NCBI RefSeq assembly: GCF_032884065.1
Contig: NC_088867.1
Coordinates: forward strand, 31,574,593-31,638,592
Direction: 5' to 3'
Length of the DNA stretch: 64,000 nt
DNA from: Artemia franciscana
Lineage: Eukaryota; Arthropoda; Branchiopoda; Anostraca; Artemiidae
The notes beneath the pieces were generated by a model, which was not told the DNA's origin, searched no databases, and worked only from the letters and a program-made list of their open reading frames with translations. Positions within the stretch are counted from its first letter, which is position 1, and each line of letters begins with the position of its first letter. Both the position numbers and the translations under genes were made by a program. Below are positions 47,970 to 59,490 of the stretch, one piece after another.

Positions 47970-48590
47970 TTACTACTACTACTACTACTACTACTACTAT
48001 TACTACTACTACAACTACTACTACTACTACTATTACTACTACTACTACTGCTACACCTACTACTACTACTACTAGTAGTACTAATACTACTACTAGTAGT
48101 AGTACTACTACTAGTACTGCTGCACCAACTACTAATTCCATTGCAACTAGTTATAAGGCTAAGAGAATTAAGATGAAAATTTCAGGAGGTGTTTAGGTGG
48201 GAAGTTTAAGGGCAAAACTATGAATACCGGTATACAGGTTATCAAAAGGATGTATCAGCAGTGTCATAGCAACAGCTAATCATGTTAAGTTGTAACTTCC
48301 AGCACTTGATGAGAGGGATGTTCAACAGACCAAAAGGCAATATGTTAAGGCTATTGCTGCTACTAGTACTAATGCTATTACTATTAATACTACTACTAGT
48401 CCTACAACTTGTACTAAGAGTACTGCTGCTCCTACTACTGTGAGTACTATCACAACTATGTCTAAGAGTATGAAGGTGAAATCTTATGATTGTATTGAGA
48501 GGGGAAGTTGAACTGAATCACAACACCCCGTCTGTATGTAAGTTGTCAAAAGGGCGTCTCAGCAATACTTTAGGAATAGTTTGGTGCGTG
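47000..48590 (+). repeat. Tandem ~270-480-bp units, each with a CTA triplet tract
   Basis: Five units each contain AGATGTTCAACTGACCAAAAGG-like start, a CATGCTACT triplet tract, GAGGCTAAGCGTATTAAGGT and GTGAAAATTTGAGAGAA. Triplet tracts lie near 47090, 47350, 47590, 47880-48120 and 48350. Length differences come mainly from the tracts. Confidence 0.8.
47880..48120 (+). repeat. Expanded (CTA)n triplet tract
   Basis: About 240 bases of CTA with ATT and GTA interruptions. It encodes poly-Thr, poly-Leu or poly-Val in different frames; these open frames are artefacts. Confidence 0.95.
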
Positions 48591-48594
48591 AAGT

Positions 48595-48725
48595 TGAAAC
48601 AAGTTTTTCAAGCAGAAATTCTACATGGGGGAAGGCAGCCCCCCTCCTCATATACAAAACTATTTCTGCTTGTTCCAAGTTTTAATGCTGCTCCTTACTT
48701 TCAGTTGAAAAGACATGTTTTTTTA
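48595..48725. repeat. R1 terminal hairpin, isolated
   Basis: GAAACAAGTTTTTCAAGCAG, a GGGGGAAGGCAGCCCCC core, and the complementary TTCTGCTTGTTCCAAGTTTT arm continuing TTACTTTCAGTTG. Confidence 0.65.
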
Positions 48726-48782
48726 TTTATATTGGATAAAATCGTAGCAAATTTATGCGTCTGGAATATATGACATATAACA

Positions 48783-49208
48783 GGATGCGGATGGCTAACC
48801 TTGGAGAAGGGAGGGGGTTCCTAATATTGCAGGCACGTTGCTGCATGCTAAGGTAATTTCTTTTAAATTTATACTTCGTTTTTCTTCTTTCTTTTAAGTT
48901 ACATTACTTTTATGGTTTTATGCTAAATGTTGTTACAGACAGTAATTTCTTTTGAAATGTTGCTTCGTTTTTCTTCTTGCTTTCAAGTTATATTACTTTT
49001 AGGATTTATAGCTGAGCAAATAAAAGAGAATGCTCAGCCAGAAACGGCTATCTAGTTCTAAGATGCTCATTTTTTTTTTCTTTGTTTTGTAATTGTTGAC
49101 CCCCATAAAGTCAAAAAGAATTGTCATACGTCAAGATTGAACATGCCCACAATTAACGAGTAGAAATATGTAGCCAATCGAACAGGGACACATCCAAGGG
49201 GGGGGGGT
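48783..49208 (+). repeat. R5 dispersed repeat, copy 1 (~425 bp)
   Basis: From GATGCGGATGGCTAACCTTG through GCAGGCACGTTGCTGCATGC and ATGCTCAGCCAGAAACGGCT to CGAACAGGGACACATCCA. It recurs in direct orientation at 55320-55735 with about 95% identity by eye. No coding sequence or terminal TG/CA structure is recognised. Confidence 0.85.
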
Positions 49209-49209
49209 G

Positions 49210-51180
49210 TAAAACGGAAAGAACGGAAGAAGCAGCTTAGAGGTATCCTAGCACCCTACGGTAAAATAGACAGCGATTAGGAGAAACCCTACCCTACCAT
49301 ATGCACTCGGACATTGCTAATGCAATCATTAACATTTGAAAAAGGAATATCGCAAATGAGATTCCTGGCCGCTTAATCTCGTTTTTTGATTAATATACAA
49401 TCAAATCAAAGGAAAGAGGACAATCCAACTTGAATATTAGAAATAAAATTCAGATTTAAAAGTTTTTAAAGACCCATACGATTAAGGGGGTGCTGACAGA
49501 AGCTCAAAGCAACTGTTTAGACCTTTCTCTCATTCGACGAACTAAATGGACACCATCGATATAATCATTATTTCTATTCCCAAAGTCGACATAGATATAA
49601 GAAGGTTCACAGTATTTGCTAAACATAGGGACACATTTGAAAGAAACCCTGTCAAATATAAATACTTCCTTATTTCTATTCTTTTCTTCCTGACAATTGG
49701 CCGTAACAGCAACTATTTTAGTAGTTGGAAGGAAACACTCCAGAAGAAAACATTATAAAATTCTGAAAACTATTTTTAAGATTTCTAAAATAAGGTCTTA
49801 GATCACTCCCAAAAAAACGTATCAATTTTCTTCACCGGCCCCCTCTTCCCAACGTGCAAATAAACAGCCTGAATTAATCATACTCAATCAATTTTCTATA
49901 GGCGATTTCTTATCTTCAAATTTATTTAACGCCAAACAAGCAAGGGCAATGGCAACAATCGAAAAAAAACTAATAATGTTATTTGGGCTACATGTTTGCA
50001 CATTAGGGGGGAGGGGTTAAAGTGATGGGCCTTCTAGGAATGCTAGTTTTTTTTAGAATTTTCCTAAGTGATTTTCAAAATTTTGTAGTTTTTCCTTCTG
50101 GAGGTGCCAACCACTAAACCTGTTTCCCATAAAATAACAAGAAGAGTCCCGCAAAATATGTTGGAAGCATATATAGTATCGCTTCAAGGGTGATAGAGTA
50201 AACTCATACACTATTAGGAATTATATACGTAAGTATTCATGCTTGTTTTAATGGAGCTGCCATTGATTGTTCAGGCTTTTACTCGTAACAATTACAAAGC
50301 TCACTACTCCGTAGCTAGACAATTAGCAAAATTCGCATACATCTATGGGGACCTGTCTACCGCCTCTTCGGTTTGTTATTCGGTTCAAAACTCAATTCTT
50401 CCACAAGACTTCCCATCCCAAGAAGGCACTTCTCTCCTAAACTTTCAAAATCTTCTTATTTTCGAGATATTAAATTTTACCGTTCAATAGATGTTCTCTA
50501 GTTTGGCCTTTTTCGCTGCTTGGTCTACCCATAAACCACTAGTGGTGGATCCATGGGAAGACCACCCCCCTACTCAGGGATGGATCTAGAGAAAAATCTT
50601 GGGGGAGGCCCAGTTCGAAAAGGGTGCCAATGAGCAAAATCTTGAGGGGCCCAGGTGCCAATAATTGACCAAATTGACAAACTTATTCAAAAAAAAGGAA
50701 TAAAAAAGAAGAAAAACAGGATAAGAGGGCGCCAAAAAATTCTTGGAGATGGCCCGTGGTCCTCCCGGCCCCTTGGATCCGCCAGTGCCCCCACTTGTCT
50801 AGGCTGCATTTTAACCACACAATCTACATCTATACGGATTTATCGAGCAAAAAAAGTTATTCCAGATAACACTCTGGATCTGCCAATGCCCACTCTCATC
50901 AGTAAATGAAGCATTGCCTCTCCCCTAAATTTCAAAATTTTGGGGGGATTTTCCGTTGCATATTTTTCTTTGGCTTTTTTGGCATTTTCATAGAAGTGTT
51001 TTCTTTTGCGTTTTCATTGAAAAAAAAAAAAAACATTGTCAACCTAGACTTTAAAAATTTTTTTTTGTCCCTCTCCTATATTTCTCTAAATTAACACCGT
51101 GCAGAAATAAATATAAGCCTTTGACATACCATAAAAGAAAATATTTGACCAATAAACGTCATAAGTTTCATCTACTATCC
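49210..51180. other. No gene recognised
   Basis: Open frames at 49546-49758 and 50239-50490 have no recognised motif or splice context. A GGATCCGCCAGTGCCCCC-type dispersed motif lies near 50775. Confidence 0.35.
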
Positions 51181-51189
51181 TTGAATCAG

Positions 51190-51295
51190 TGCTTCCACTT
51201 TCCCCGAATTTTCGGGGATTTCCCCGAAACTCTAGAAAAATCCCCGAAAGAAAATGACGTTCCCCGAATCCCCGAAAACTCCCCGAATTTCTTTC
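51190..51295. repeat. TCCCCGAA minisatellite, copy 1
   Basis: TTCCCCGAA words recur about ten times in both orientations. The flank CAGTGCTTCCACTTT recurs inverted beside copy 2 at 54668-54770. Confidence 0.75.
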
Positions 51296-51983
51296 TTTTC
51301 CCTTAATCTACACGAAAATAGAGTCATTGGAAAGCTTTCTGTTCTTTCCACAATCTTAATATTGTTTTGCACCTTTATATTATGGTACGCTGGCGAACGT
51401 ATGGTATTGAAAACTCCATTTTGCAAACCAAAATGGGAATGAAACTATTGGATGCGGATTCCTCCTCTCTTATTATTTTCTCCTCTTTATTGTGAATATA
51501 GTAATGGCAAAAATGTTGTCATATGTTAAGGCTGATACAACTGCCAAAGAAAAAGCTACGATTATCTCTAGACTTCCAATTTAATAGTAAGCCAATTTTG
51601 TCACACTCTTCTAATTTTTCTAGCTGATTATCGTTTTAAATCGCTCATTCCTATTTTGATTTCAGAGCACGAAAAACAGAATACTTTGAAGTGATTTTCA
51701 TTGATTTATTTTATATGATAATAGACCAAATATCTGATGATTTTGTCTCTATTCAGCATTTAAGGTTCTATGTAAATATGGCAGTCATCAGAGATAGTTC
51801 ATGGTAACAGACTGTTACTAAGGAGCAACGTGGCTCAATAACAGTGGCGGTATCATGGGAGGGGGAGTGGGGGGCACGAACCCCCCACGTGATGTGGTGG
51901 ATTTTTGGTTGGGAAAGTTTGCTCTGGTTTGGGTTAGGACGAAAGTTATTTGTATTTTACCTGGTTTTAATAAGTTTTTATGG

Positions 51984-52795
51984 CACTTGGTATCTACCAA
52001 GTTAAATCGGAAAAATTAAAAAAAATGAGGTATTTTTAACTTACGAAAGGGTGATCGGATCTTAAAGAAATTTGATGTTTGGAAGGATATCGTGTCTCAG
52101 AGCTGTTATCTTAATCCCTATCGGATCCGGTGACATCGCTGGGATTTGGCGGGGGGACCTAAAACCTTGGAAAAGGGTTAGAGTGGAGGGATCGGGATGA
52201 AACTTGGTTGGGAAGAATAAGCACAAGCTATAGAAACGAGATTGACATATTTGGAACGGATCCGTTCTCTTTGGGGGAGCTGGGGGTTGTTAATTTGGAA
52301 AAATTAAGGTATTTTAACTTAAGAACGGGTGACCGGATCTTAATGAAATTTGATATTAAAAAGGAACTCATGTCTCAGAGCTCTTATTTCAAATCCCGAC
52401 CAGATCTGTTGACATTGGAGGGAGTTGGAGGGGGAAATTGGAAATCTTGGAAAACGCTTATAAATGTTTTAGATACGTGATTGACGTAACTGGACTGGAT
52501 CCGCTCTCTTTGGGGGAGTTAGGGGGTGGGGTTCAGTGCTTTGTCGAGCCTGGTGCTTCAGGACGTGCTAGGACGATGAAAATTGGTAGGTGTGTCAGGG
52601 AGCTCCACAAATTGGCTTGATAAAGTCGTTTTCCCTGATTCAACCATCTGGGGGGCTAAAGGGAGAGGAAAAATTAGAAAAAAATGAGGTATTTATAACT
52701 TTTGAGTGAGTGATCGGATCTTAATGAATTTTGACATTTAGAAGAACATCGTGACTCAGAGCTCTTATTTTAATTCCCGACCGGCATTAAGCCTC
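51984..52795 (-). repeat. R2 ~280-bp repeat array, minus orientation, with terminal hairpin
   Basis: On the plus strand it starts with the hairpin CACTTGGTATCTACCAAG (51984-52001). Units marked GATCGGATCTTAATGAAATT (near 52055, 52330 and 52713) and TCTCTTTGGGGGAGTTAGGG follow. It is the reverse of the array at 57500-59480. R1 outer-end sequence with a GTTACTAAGGAGCAACGTG block lies just to its left (51800-51830). Confidence 0.75.
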
Positions 52796-53144
52796 TAATT
52801 TTACTTTTAAATCAATCTGTTGATTCTTAAAATTTTGTTAGAGCTCATACCATATGAGCTCTTGGCTCTTCTGGCCTCGTCACAAGTGCCATATGAGCTA
52901 TTTGCTCTTGTTATAACTTACCATTTTTGTATCAATATTTTATACCATTTCAATTTCAACAGCTTTATTAGAACTTTAACCCTCACCAGGTTTTTGGATT
53001 ATATTACGACCATTTCCACTACCTACCTACGGCGCATAGTTGTCGAGGTTCCCTTTAAATTGCAGACATTTATTTGTTCTCAAGTTTATCAGAGCAACCT
53101 TTTATGCTCCCTCCCCCTCCTTAAAGAAAATCCTGGATCTGTCC

Positions 53145-54240
53145 TTGCTCAATAGTAACCGAAACTCAAAAAAACAACAGACATATCAAAAGGATTGACT
53201 TATTATACTGGTACCAAATATATAAGATATTTTAAGTCCAGTGTTACTCTTCAAAGACTACAAGCCTGAGAAAATTTGTTTAATTTTTGAAAAAAAGGGG
53301 AAACGACAATAACATCATCTGGTTCAGCGAATCAGAGAACGCAACTGTATAGGGTTAAAGCTCCTATCTTCAAAAATGCGGACTTTCCCAGCAGATGTAT
53401 TTTTCCGTGATTATCGCAAATATGCCCCCTTCCCCCCAAACTCGTTTGATCAAAATTTAGAGATACCGTAGCCATTTTGTTCAGCCTAATTGAGGTATCC
53501 AATAACTTTGCCTTTGGAGTTAATTTTACCTCCCACAGCACCTGAGGAAAGGTCTTGAAAATATATAATTTGCCCATTGTTTACGTATAATATCTGCTAT
53601 TTGGAAGTATACATTCTTTTTTCGGATAAAGGATTGAACTTTCTGCTGGAGGATTTTCCGCAGGGAGAACTTTCCATTGGGAAACATATTTCAGAGGGAT
53701 AAAATTTTGAGGGGAAATTTTACACTGGGAGGATTGGCCTGAATTCTGAAACAAAATTCTTTTTATTATTTTAGGTTTTTCTTTGTAAACCTAATCTTAC
53801 GCGTGCAGATGTTAAGGGTAATAGTCCGAGATAAATTTTTAATGGTACTGAATTGTCTAGACTATTTTTCCGGGGAGAGGAACATTTTTTCCTTGGAGTT
53901 GGAGCTGGATTTTCTGGCATTTAAAAAAACATTTGAAATAAAACAAAGGTTTTTTTCCGTCTGAAATTACGCCTAAGGAGCAACACTAAAATAAACAAAA
54001 AATATTACATATTTGAAGGAGATCGTCCCCTCTTTTTTTACGCTTAAGTTGGAATTTAGTGTCGATTCTGACTCCCGAAACATAATTGGAGTTTAAACAG
54101 AACAATGAGAAGCTTAAGTACTAAAAAACTTCAGCATGAATAGTCGGGTGTTCAGAGGGGGCAATCCCCTTATTATGTTATTATTTCTATTCGTTTTAAT
54201 TTTTACTGTTGCTCCTTGCTTTCAGGTATTTTTTTTTTTT
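53145..54240 (+). mobile_element. R1 element copy 5, diverged
   Basis: From GCTCAATAGTAACCGAAACT through GCCTGAGAAAATTTGTTTAA and ATTTTGTTCAGCC-like blocks to the closing hairpin near 54000-54240 (TGTTGCTCCTTGCTTTCAGG). Confidence 0.6.
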
Positions 54241-54667
54241 TAAATTACAGGTGCAAGTTCATGTTTGCTTGCCAAAGAATATTCATTAATTTGGAGAAAT
54301 AATTCTACTTGTTATTACTGTGTATGCGATTATTGCCTTTCTATGCTTGATTTTTGTTGTTTTTCTGAAGATAAATGACATAAAAGTCTTGTTTTGGGCT
54401 AAGAGAATAAAGCAGCAAAGATAATATAAAGCCTAAAGCAACACAGTTTCAGAGCGTAATTCAGCCTATTTTTTTAGTTTGAACACAGTTTTGAGGTTTT
54501 GTCCGTAATATCAGCAAAAATCGTTTTTAGCTATGGGTTCCAATCCCGTACTCTGGCTCTAAAACCTACTCTGAAAAAAAAAACTTGATATACTAGCTTG
54601 AGCTTGAAAATGAAGCTCTAACCATTTTTGGCTCCCAAATTTTTGGCAACGTAATTTCATCTTGAAC

Positions 54668-54770
54668 GTGCCCCCGAAAATCCCCCGAATCTTGAAGACT
54701 TGTCCCCGAAAACTCCCCGAATTTTTTAAACTTGTCCCCGAATTTTGAGATTCGAGAGTGGAAGCACTGC
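54668..54770. repeat. TCCCCGAA minisatellite, copy 2
   Basis: GTCCCCGAAAACTCCCCGAA-type words, followed by AGTGGAAGCACTGCCTTGAA. The flank is the reverse complement of that at 51185. Confidence 0.75.
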
Positions 54771-54774
54771 CTTG

Positions 54775-55319
54775 AATGTATGGCATTATTTTCGTCCATA
54801 TTTTCAACACAATACAACCATCAAAACAAAACCTTAACAACGCCAAAACCAAACCAAAACTGACCGAATAATATAAACAACCAATTACACTTCATTCATT
54901 TCATTTCACATTTGACGTCACTCACAAGCAAGTGAAGCACTAAAGGAGTTTATTTCTGAGATGATTGCGAGGATAGCAGAGGCGCTTTTTTCTCATTCAT
55001 CATTAGCAGAGCTTCACAGTGTGGCTACAGTAGCTTCCTGATATAATTTGTTATAAGATTCTCACATGTTACAATACCACGAGTTCAATTTTAGAATTAC
55101 TTCCGAAAAATAGATAATTGCCATCAAAGGAAGTTGTATTGACAACGGGAGCGTGATTAAGTAGGCAAAGCAACAGTAGCCTATGGCTCCATGGTTGAGA
55201 TGATCTGACATGAAAAGCGTATATATATTTGTTATTGTTCCGAAAGGTCGCAAGATCCAAAGGGAACTTGACCATTTTTTTTTTCCCATTTTAACTGCTG
55301 GCCATCCAAACCGTTGGAA
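54775..55319. other. No gene recognised
   Basis: Unique-looking spacer between the minisatellite and R5 copy 2. Confidence 0.35.
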
Positions 55320-55735
55320 AGGATGCGGATGATCGGAGAAGGGAAGGGGCTCCTAATATTGCAGGCATGTTGCTGCACGTTAAGGTAATTTCTTTTAAAT
55401 TTATACTTTGTTTTTCTTCTTTCTTTTAAGTTACATTACTTTTATGCTTTTATGCTAAATGTTGTTACTGACAATAATTTCTTTTAAAACGTTGCTTCAT
55501 TTTTCTTCTTGCTTTCAAATTATATTACTTTTATGATTTATAACTGAGCAAATAAAATAGAATGCTCAGCCAGAAACGGCTATCTAGTTCTAAGATGCTC
55601 ATTCTTTTTCTTTCTTTGTTTTGTAATTGTTGACCCCCATAAAATCAAAAAGAATTTTCATACGTCAAGATTGAACATGCCCACAATTAAAGAGTAGAAA
55701 TATGTATCCAATCGAACAGGGACACATCCAGGGGT
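55320..55735 (+). repeat. R5 dispersed repeat, copy 2
   Basis: Direct-orientation copy of 48783-49208, with scattered substitutions and the same start and end points. Confidence 0.85.
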
Positions 55736-55739
55736 GGGT

Positions 55740-56310
55740 GTTACCGATTTTGAACCTATTCCCCCCTTAAAGCACTTCTTAGACTCTTAAATTGGTCGTA
55801 AAATACATGGGAAAAACTGTTTCTCCTAAACAACTACAAAATACTTCTATAACTCGTAAACTGGACTTAAAATAGGGGTAAAACATTACCCCCTCCCCCA
55901 AAAAGTTCTTTTGACTTACTCTTCCACCCACCTCTCTCCCCCGAACAAAACTTCTGGATACAGTCCCGCAAGTATGCACATTTTTTTTTCTTGTGACATT
56001 CTACATTCAGCCCCCTAATTTATTCCGAATTTTATATTTATGAATAATTAGTCTCGTCTGAACTTTGGGTCGGGCAGGGATCGCATTACCTGTAGCGTTT
56101 ATAAAAACAAAATATATGAAACTTGTTGCTCATATGTCGGTTAGAGCCAAACGGAAAATTTACAGAACAAAATAGTAAGAACTGAAATACAGTAGCCTTC
56201 TAATTTGATTACCTACAGCACGGGGAACTCTCGCGTAAATTTTACAGGGAGAAGACAAGCGAAATCTTTTACAGTAAGGAAACAATGGCGTCTTTTTTAT
56301 AAAATTAAAT
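55740..56310. other. No gene recognised
   Basis: C-rich patches and AT-rich sequence without recognised motifs. Confidence 0.35.
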
Positions 56311-56314
56311 GAAA

Positions 56315-56560
56315 AACAATTTTTTCTACTGAAAGTAAGGAGCAACATTAAAACTTAAAACGAACAGAAATTATTCCGTATATGAAAGAAGCCGTCCCCT
56401 CCTCAACGTCCCGCTCTTTACGCTAAAGTTTGACTCTTTGTAACAGTTCTCCTTGCAACAATAAAAAAACTATTGATATCAAAATCCCGTTTTTTAGAGT
56501 TTCAGTTACTATTGAGCCGGGTCGCTCCTTTCAAACAGTTCGTTGCCACGAACTGTTTGA
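56315..56560. repeat. R1 composite fragment (inner arm fused to outer end)
   Basis: CTACTGAAAGTAAGGAGCAAC (inner-arm block) runs to TACGCTAAAGTTTGACTCTT, then joins TTTCAGTTACTATTGAGCCG and GTTCGTTGCCACGAACTG, the reversed outer end. A minimal foldback of about 245 bp. Confidence 0.6.
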
Positions 56561-56969
56561 AAAAGTTTCATATTTTTTGAATTATTAATAGTTTGTGGTG
56601 TTAACAAAAGGTAGGTCTTTCGGAGGTGGATTCTCGCGCAGCTCCACAATTTGGGCGTGCATTTCTTACAATGTAGTTTGTCCCAAGCATCGATCAGATA
56701 ACACAATCAAAACTTTTCGAATTTTTTCGACTCTTATTCAATATGAATCAACGTTTTGATATGCAACTGGTTCGACATGGCATAATCTACTTGCATCAGA
56801 GCGTGTTTTGCACGCTGGTGTAATTGTTGGTATAGAAAAATCTCAAAACAATACCGGATTAAAGTAATGTAATTGCACCAAAAAGAGAGAACCCTTATCT
56901 AATTGAACCACAGCCTAGATACCAATAGCTGTGCAATATTGGTATCTAAGCTGTGCATTGAACTGATTA

Positions 56970-57490
56970 AGGCCTCTTAACTTAAAACAAACAGAAATTA
57001 CTTCGTATATGAAAGAGGCTTTTCATCCTAAATGCCCCGCGCTTTACGCTAAAGTTTGACTCTTTCTCTTAACTCTACTTTTTAAGACAGTAAAAAACTT
57101 TAGCATAAAAAGCGGGCGTTGAGGAGGAAAAGCCCCTTTCATATACGAAGTAATTTTTGTTCGTTTTAAGCTTTAATGTCGCTCCTTACTTTCAGTTAAA
57201 AAAACTTGTTTTTTTTATTTAATTTCTGAACGTTTTTGAATTAATTCATCTTTTGATCATGGCTCTCCCTACATAAATAATTAAAACGAAATTTGCCTAT
57301 TAATTTTCTTGGGCTAAATGGCTTTCTCATAGTTTTAATCGGAAGATTTTTAGAAAAAAAAAGCGAGGGAGGAGGCCTAGTTACCCTCCAGTTTTTTGAT
57401 TACTGAAAAAAGCAACTAGAACTTTCAATTTTTTACGAACGTTTTCACTAGTAAAAAATATACGCAACTGACGAATTAACTAATAAAAAT
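56970..57490 (-). repeat. R1 partial copy with terminal inverted repeat
   Basis: The hairpin arms (56977-57080 and 57085-57205) carry AGAAATTACTTCGTATATGA and its complement. The single-copy flank TTTCTGAACGTTTTTGAATT continues to about 57490 in minus orientation. Confidence 0.65.
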
Positions 57491-57499
57491 TGAATAAAC

Positions 57500-59490
57500 T
57501 GAATAAAAATTCATTAAGATCCGATCACCCACTCGTAAGTTATAAATACCTCATTTTTTGTAATTTTTCCTCTCCCTTTAGCCCCCCAGATGGTCGAATC
57601 TGGGAAAACGACTTTATCCAGTCAATTTGTGCAGCTCCCTGATACGCCTACCAATTTTCATTGTCCTAGCACGTCCAGAAGCACCAAACTCGCCAAATCA
57701 CTGAACCCTTCCCCCCCCAACTCCCCCAAAAAGAGCGAATCCAGTACGGTTACGTCAATCACGCGTCAAGGACATTTGCTTATTCCATCCACCAAGCTTC
57801 ATCCCAATTCCTCCACTCCAAGTGTTTTTCATTATTTCCCCAATGTCAAAAGATCTGGTCGGGATTTGGAATAAGAGCTCTGAGACATGAATTCCTTCTA
57901 AATATCAAATTTCAGTAAGATCCGATCACCTATTCATAAGATAAAAATAACCAAAATTTCACGTTTTCCAATAATTCCGGTTTCCCCTTCCAACTCCCCC
58001 CCAATGTCACAGGACCTGGTCAGAATTTAAAATTAGAGCTTTAGAGCACAAGATCCTTCTAAATATCAGATTTCATTAAGATCTGGTCACCCTTTCGTAA
58101 GTTACAAATACCTTAATTTTCAAAATTACCCCCCCCCCCTCTCCACCAAAGAGAGCAGATCCGGTCCAGTTATGTCAGTCACTTATCTTAGACAGGTTTT
58201 TATTCTTCCCATCCATTTTCATCCTGATCTCTCCACTTTAAGTATTTTCTAAGATTTCTGGTCCCCCAACTTCCCCCCCCCCCCAATGACGCTGGATCCG
58301 GTTGAGATTTAAAATAAGAGATCTGAGTTACGAGGTCCTTCTAAATGTGAAATTTCATGAAGATCCGATCACTCTTTCGTCAGTAAAAAATACGTCATTT
58401 TTTTTCTATTTTTTCAGAATTAACCCCCCCCCCAATAGAGTGGATCCTTTCCAATTATGTAAATCACGTATCTAAGACTTCTGCTTATTTTTTCCACCAA
58501 ATCTCATCCCGATCCCTCCAATCTAAGCATTTTCCATGATTTTAGGTTCCCCAAACTCCCCCCAATGTCGCCAGATCCGGTCGGGACTTAAAATAAGAGC
58601 TTTGAGACACGATATCCTTCTAAATATCAAATTTCATTGAGATATGGTCACCCGTTCGTAAGTTAAAAATACCTCTTTTTCTAATTTTTCAGAATTAACC
58701 CCCCCCCCCCAACTACCCCAAAGAGAGCAGATCCGTTCCGGTTATGTCAATCATGTTTCTAGGGCTTGTGCTTATTTTTCCCACCACATTTCATCCCGAT
58801 CCCTCCACTCTAAGTGTTTTCCGAGATTTTAGGTTTCCCCTCCCAACTCCCCCTCAATGTCACCAGATCTGGTCGGTATTTAAAATGAGAGCTCTGAGAT
58901 ACGACATCCTTCTAAATATGAAATTTCATTGAGATCCGATCATTCGTTCGTAAGTTAAAAATACCTCATTTTTTCTAGTTTTTCAGAATTACCCCCCCCC
59001 CCTCCCAACTACCCAAAAGAGAGCGTATCCGTTCCGTTTATGTCAATCATGTATCTAGGACGTGTGCTTATTTTTCCCACCAAGTTTCATCCCGACCCCT
59101 CCACTCTAAGTGTTTTCCAAGATTTTTGGTTTTCCCTCCCCCCAACTCCCCCCCCCCCCCAATGTCACCAGATCTGGTCGGGATTTAAAATAACAGCTCA
59201 TTTCATTAAGATCTGATCAACCGTTCGTAAGTTACAAATACTTCAATTTTTCTATTTTTTCCGAATTAACGGGCCCCCACTCCCCCCCCCAGATGGTCAA
59301 ATCGGGAAAAAGACTATTTGTATTTTAATCTGGTCCGGTCCCTGGTACGCCTGCCAAATTTCATCGTCCTAGCTTACCTGGAAGAGCCTAAAGTAGCAAA
59401 ACCGGGACCGACAGACAGACCAACAGACCGAGAGAATTTGCGATTGCTAAATGTCACTTGGTTAATACCAAGTGCCATAAAAAATATCTT
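57500..59490 (+). repeat. R2 ~280-bp tandem array with terminal hairpin, about seven units
   Basis: AAATTTCATTAAGATCCGATCA-like starts lie near 57512, 57913, 58073, 58350, 58630, 58926 and 59203, mostly 277-290 apart. Each unit has a C-homopolymer, AAGAGAGCAGATCC, CATCCCGATCCCTCCACTC and an AATAAGAGCTCTGAGACAC block. The array ends with ACAGACAGACCAACAGACCG and the hairpin CACTTGGTTAATACCAAGTG (59455-59474), then GCCATAAAAA. Confidence 0.85.

Noticed and set aside
47833-48196. Poly-Thr, poly-Leu and poly-Val open frames
   Set aside because: All derive from the CTA triplet tract in different frames.
50239-50490. 83-residue open frame (MLVLMELPLIVQAFTRNNYK...)
   Set aside because: No recognisable motif, splice context or homology that I can name. 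Length is compatible with chance in this composition.
48783-55735. The R5 pair as long terminal repeats of one element
   Set aside because: No TG...CA ends, primer site or coding genes between the copies are recognisable, and the interior is a patchwork of other repeats.
57590-58932. Open frames within the R2 array
   Set aside because: They are carried by the tandem repeat and change frame between units.
59455-59474. Hammerhead ribozyme at the R2/RT junction
   Set aside because: A hairpin is present, but the conserved CTGATGA and GAAA core could not be found nearby.
59318-59480. N-terminal part of the open frame leading into the Penelope-like RT
   Set aside because: The first ~50 residues are a translation of R2 repeat DNA; RT similarity begins only after the terminal hairpin.
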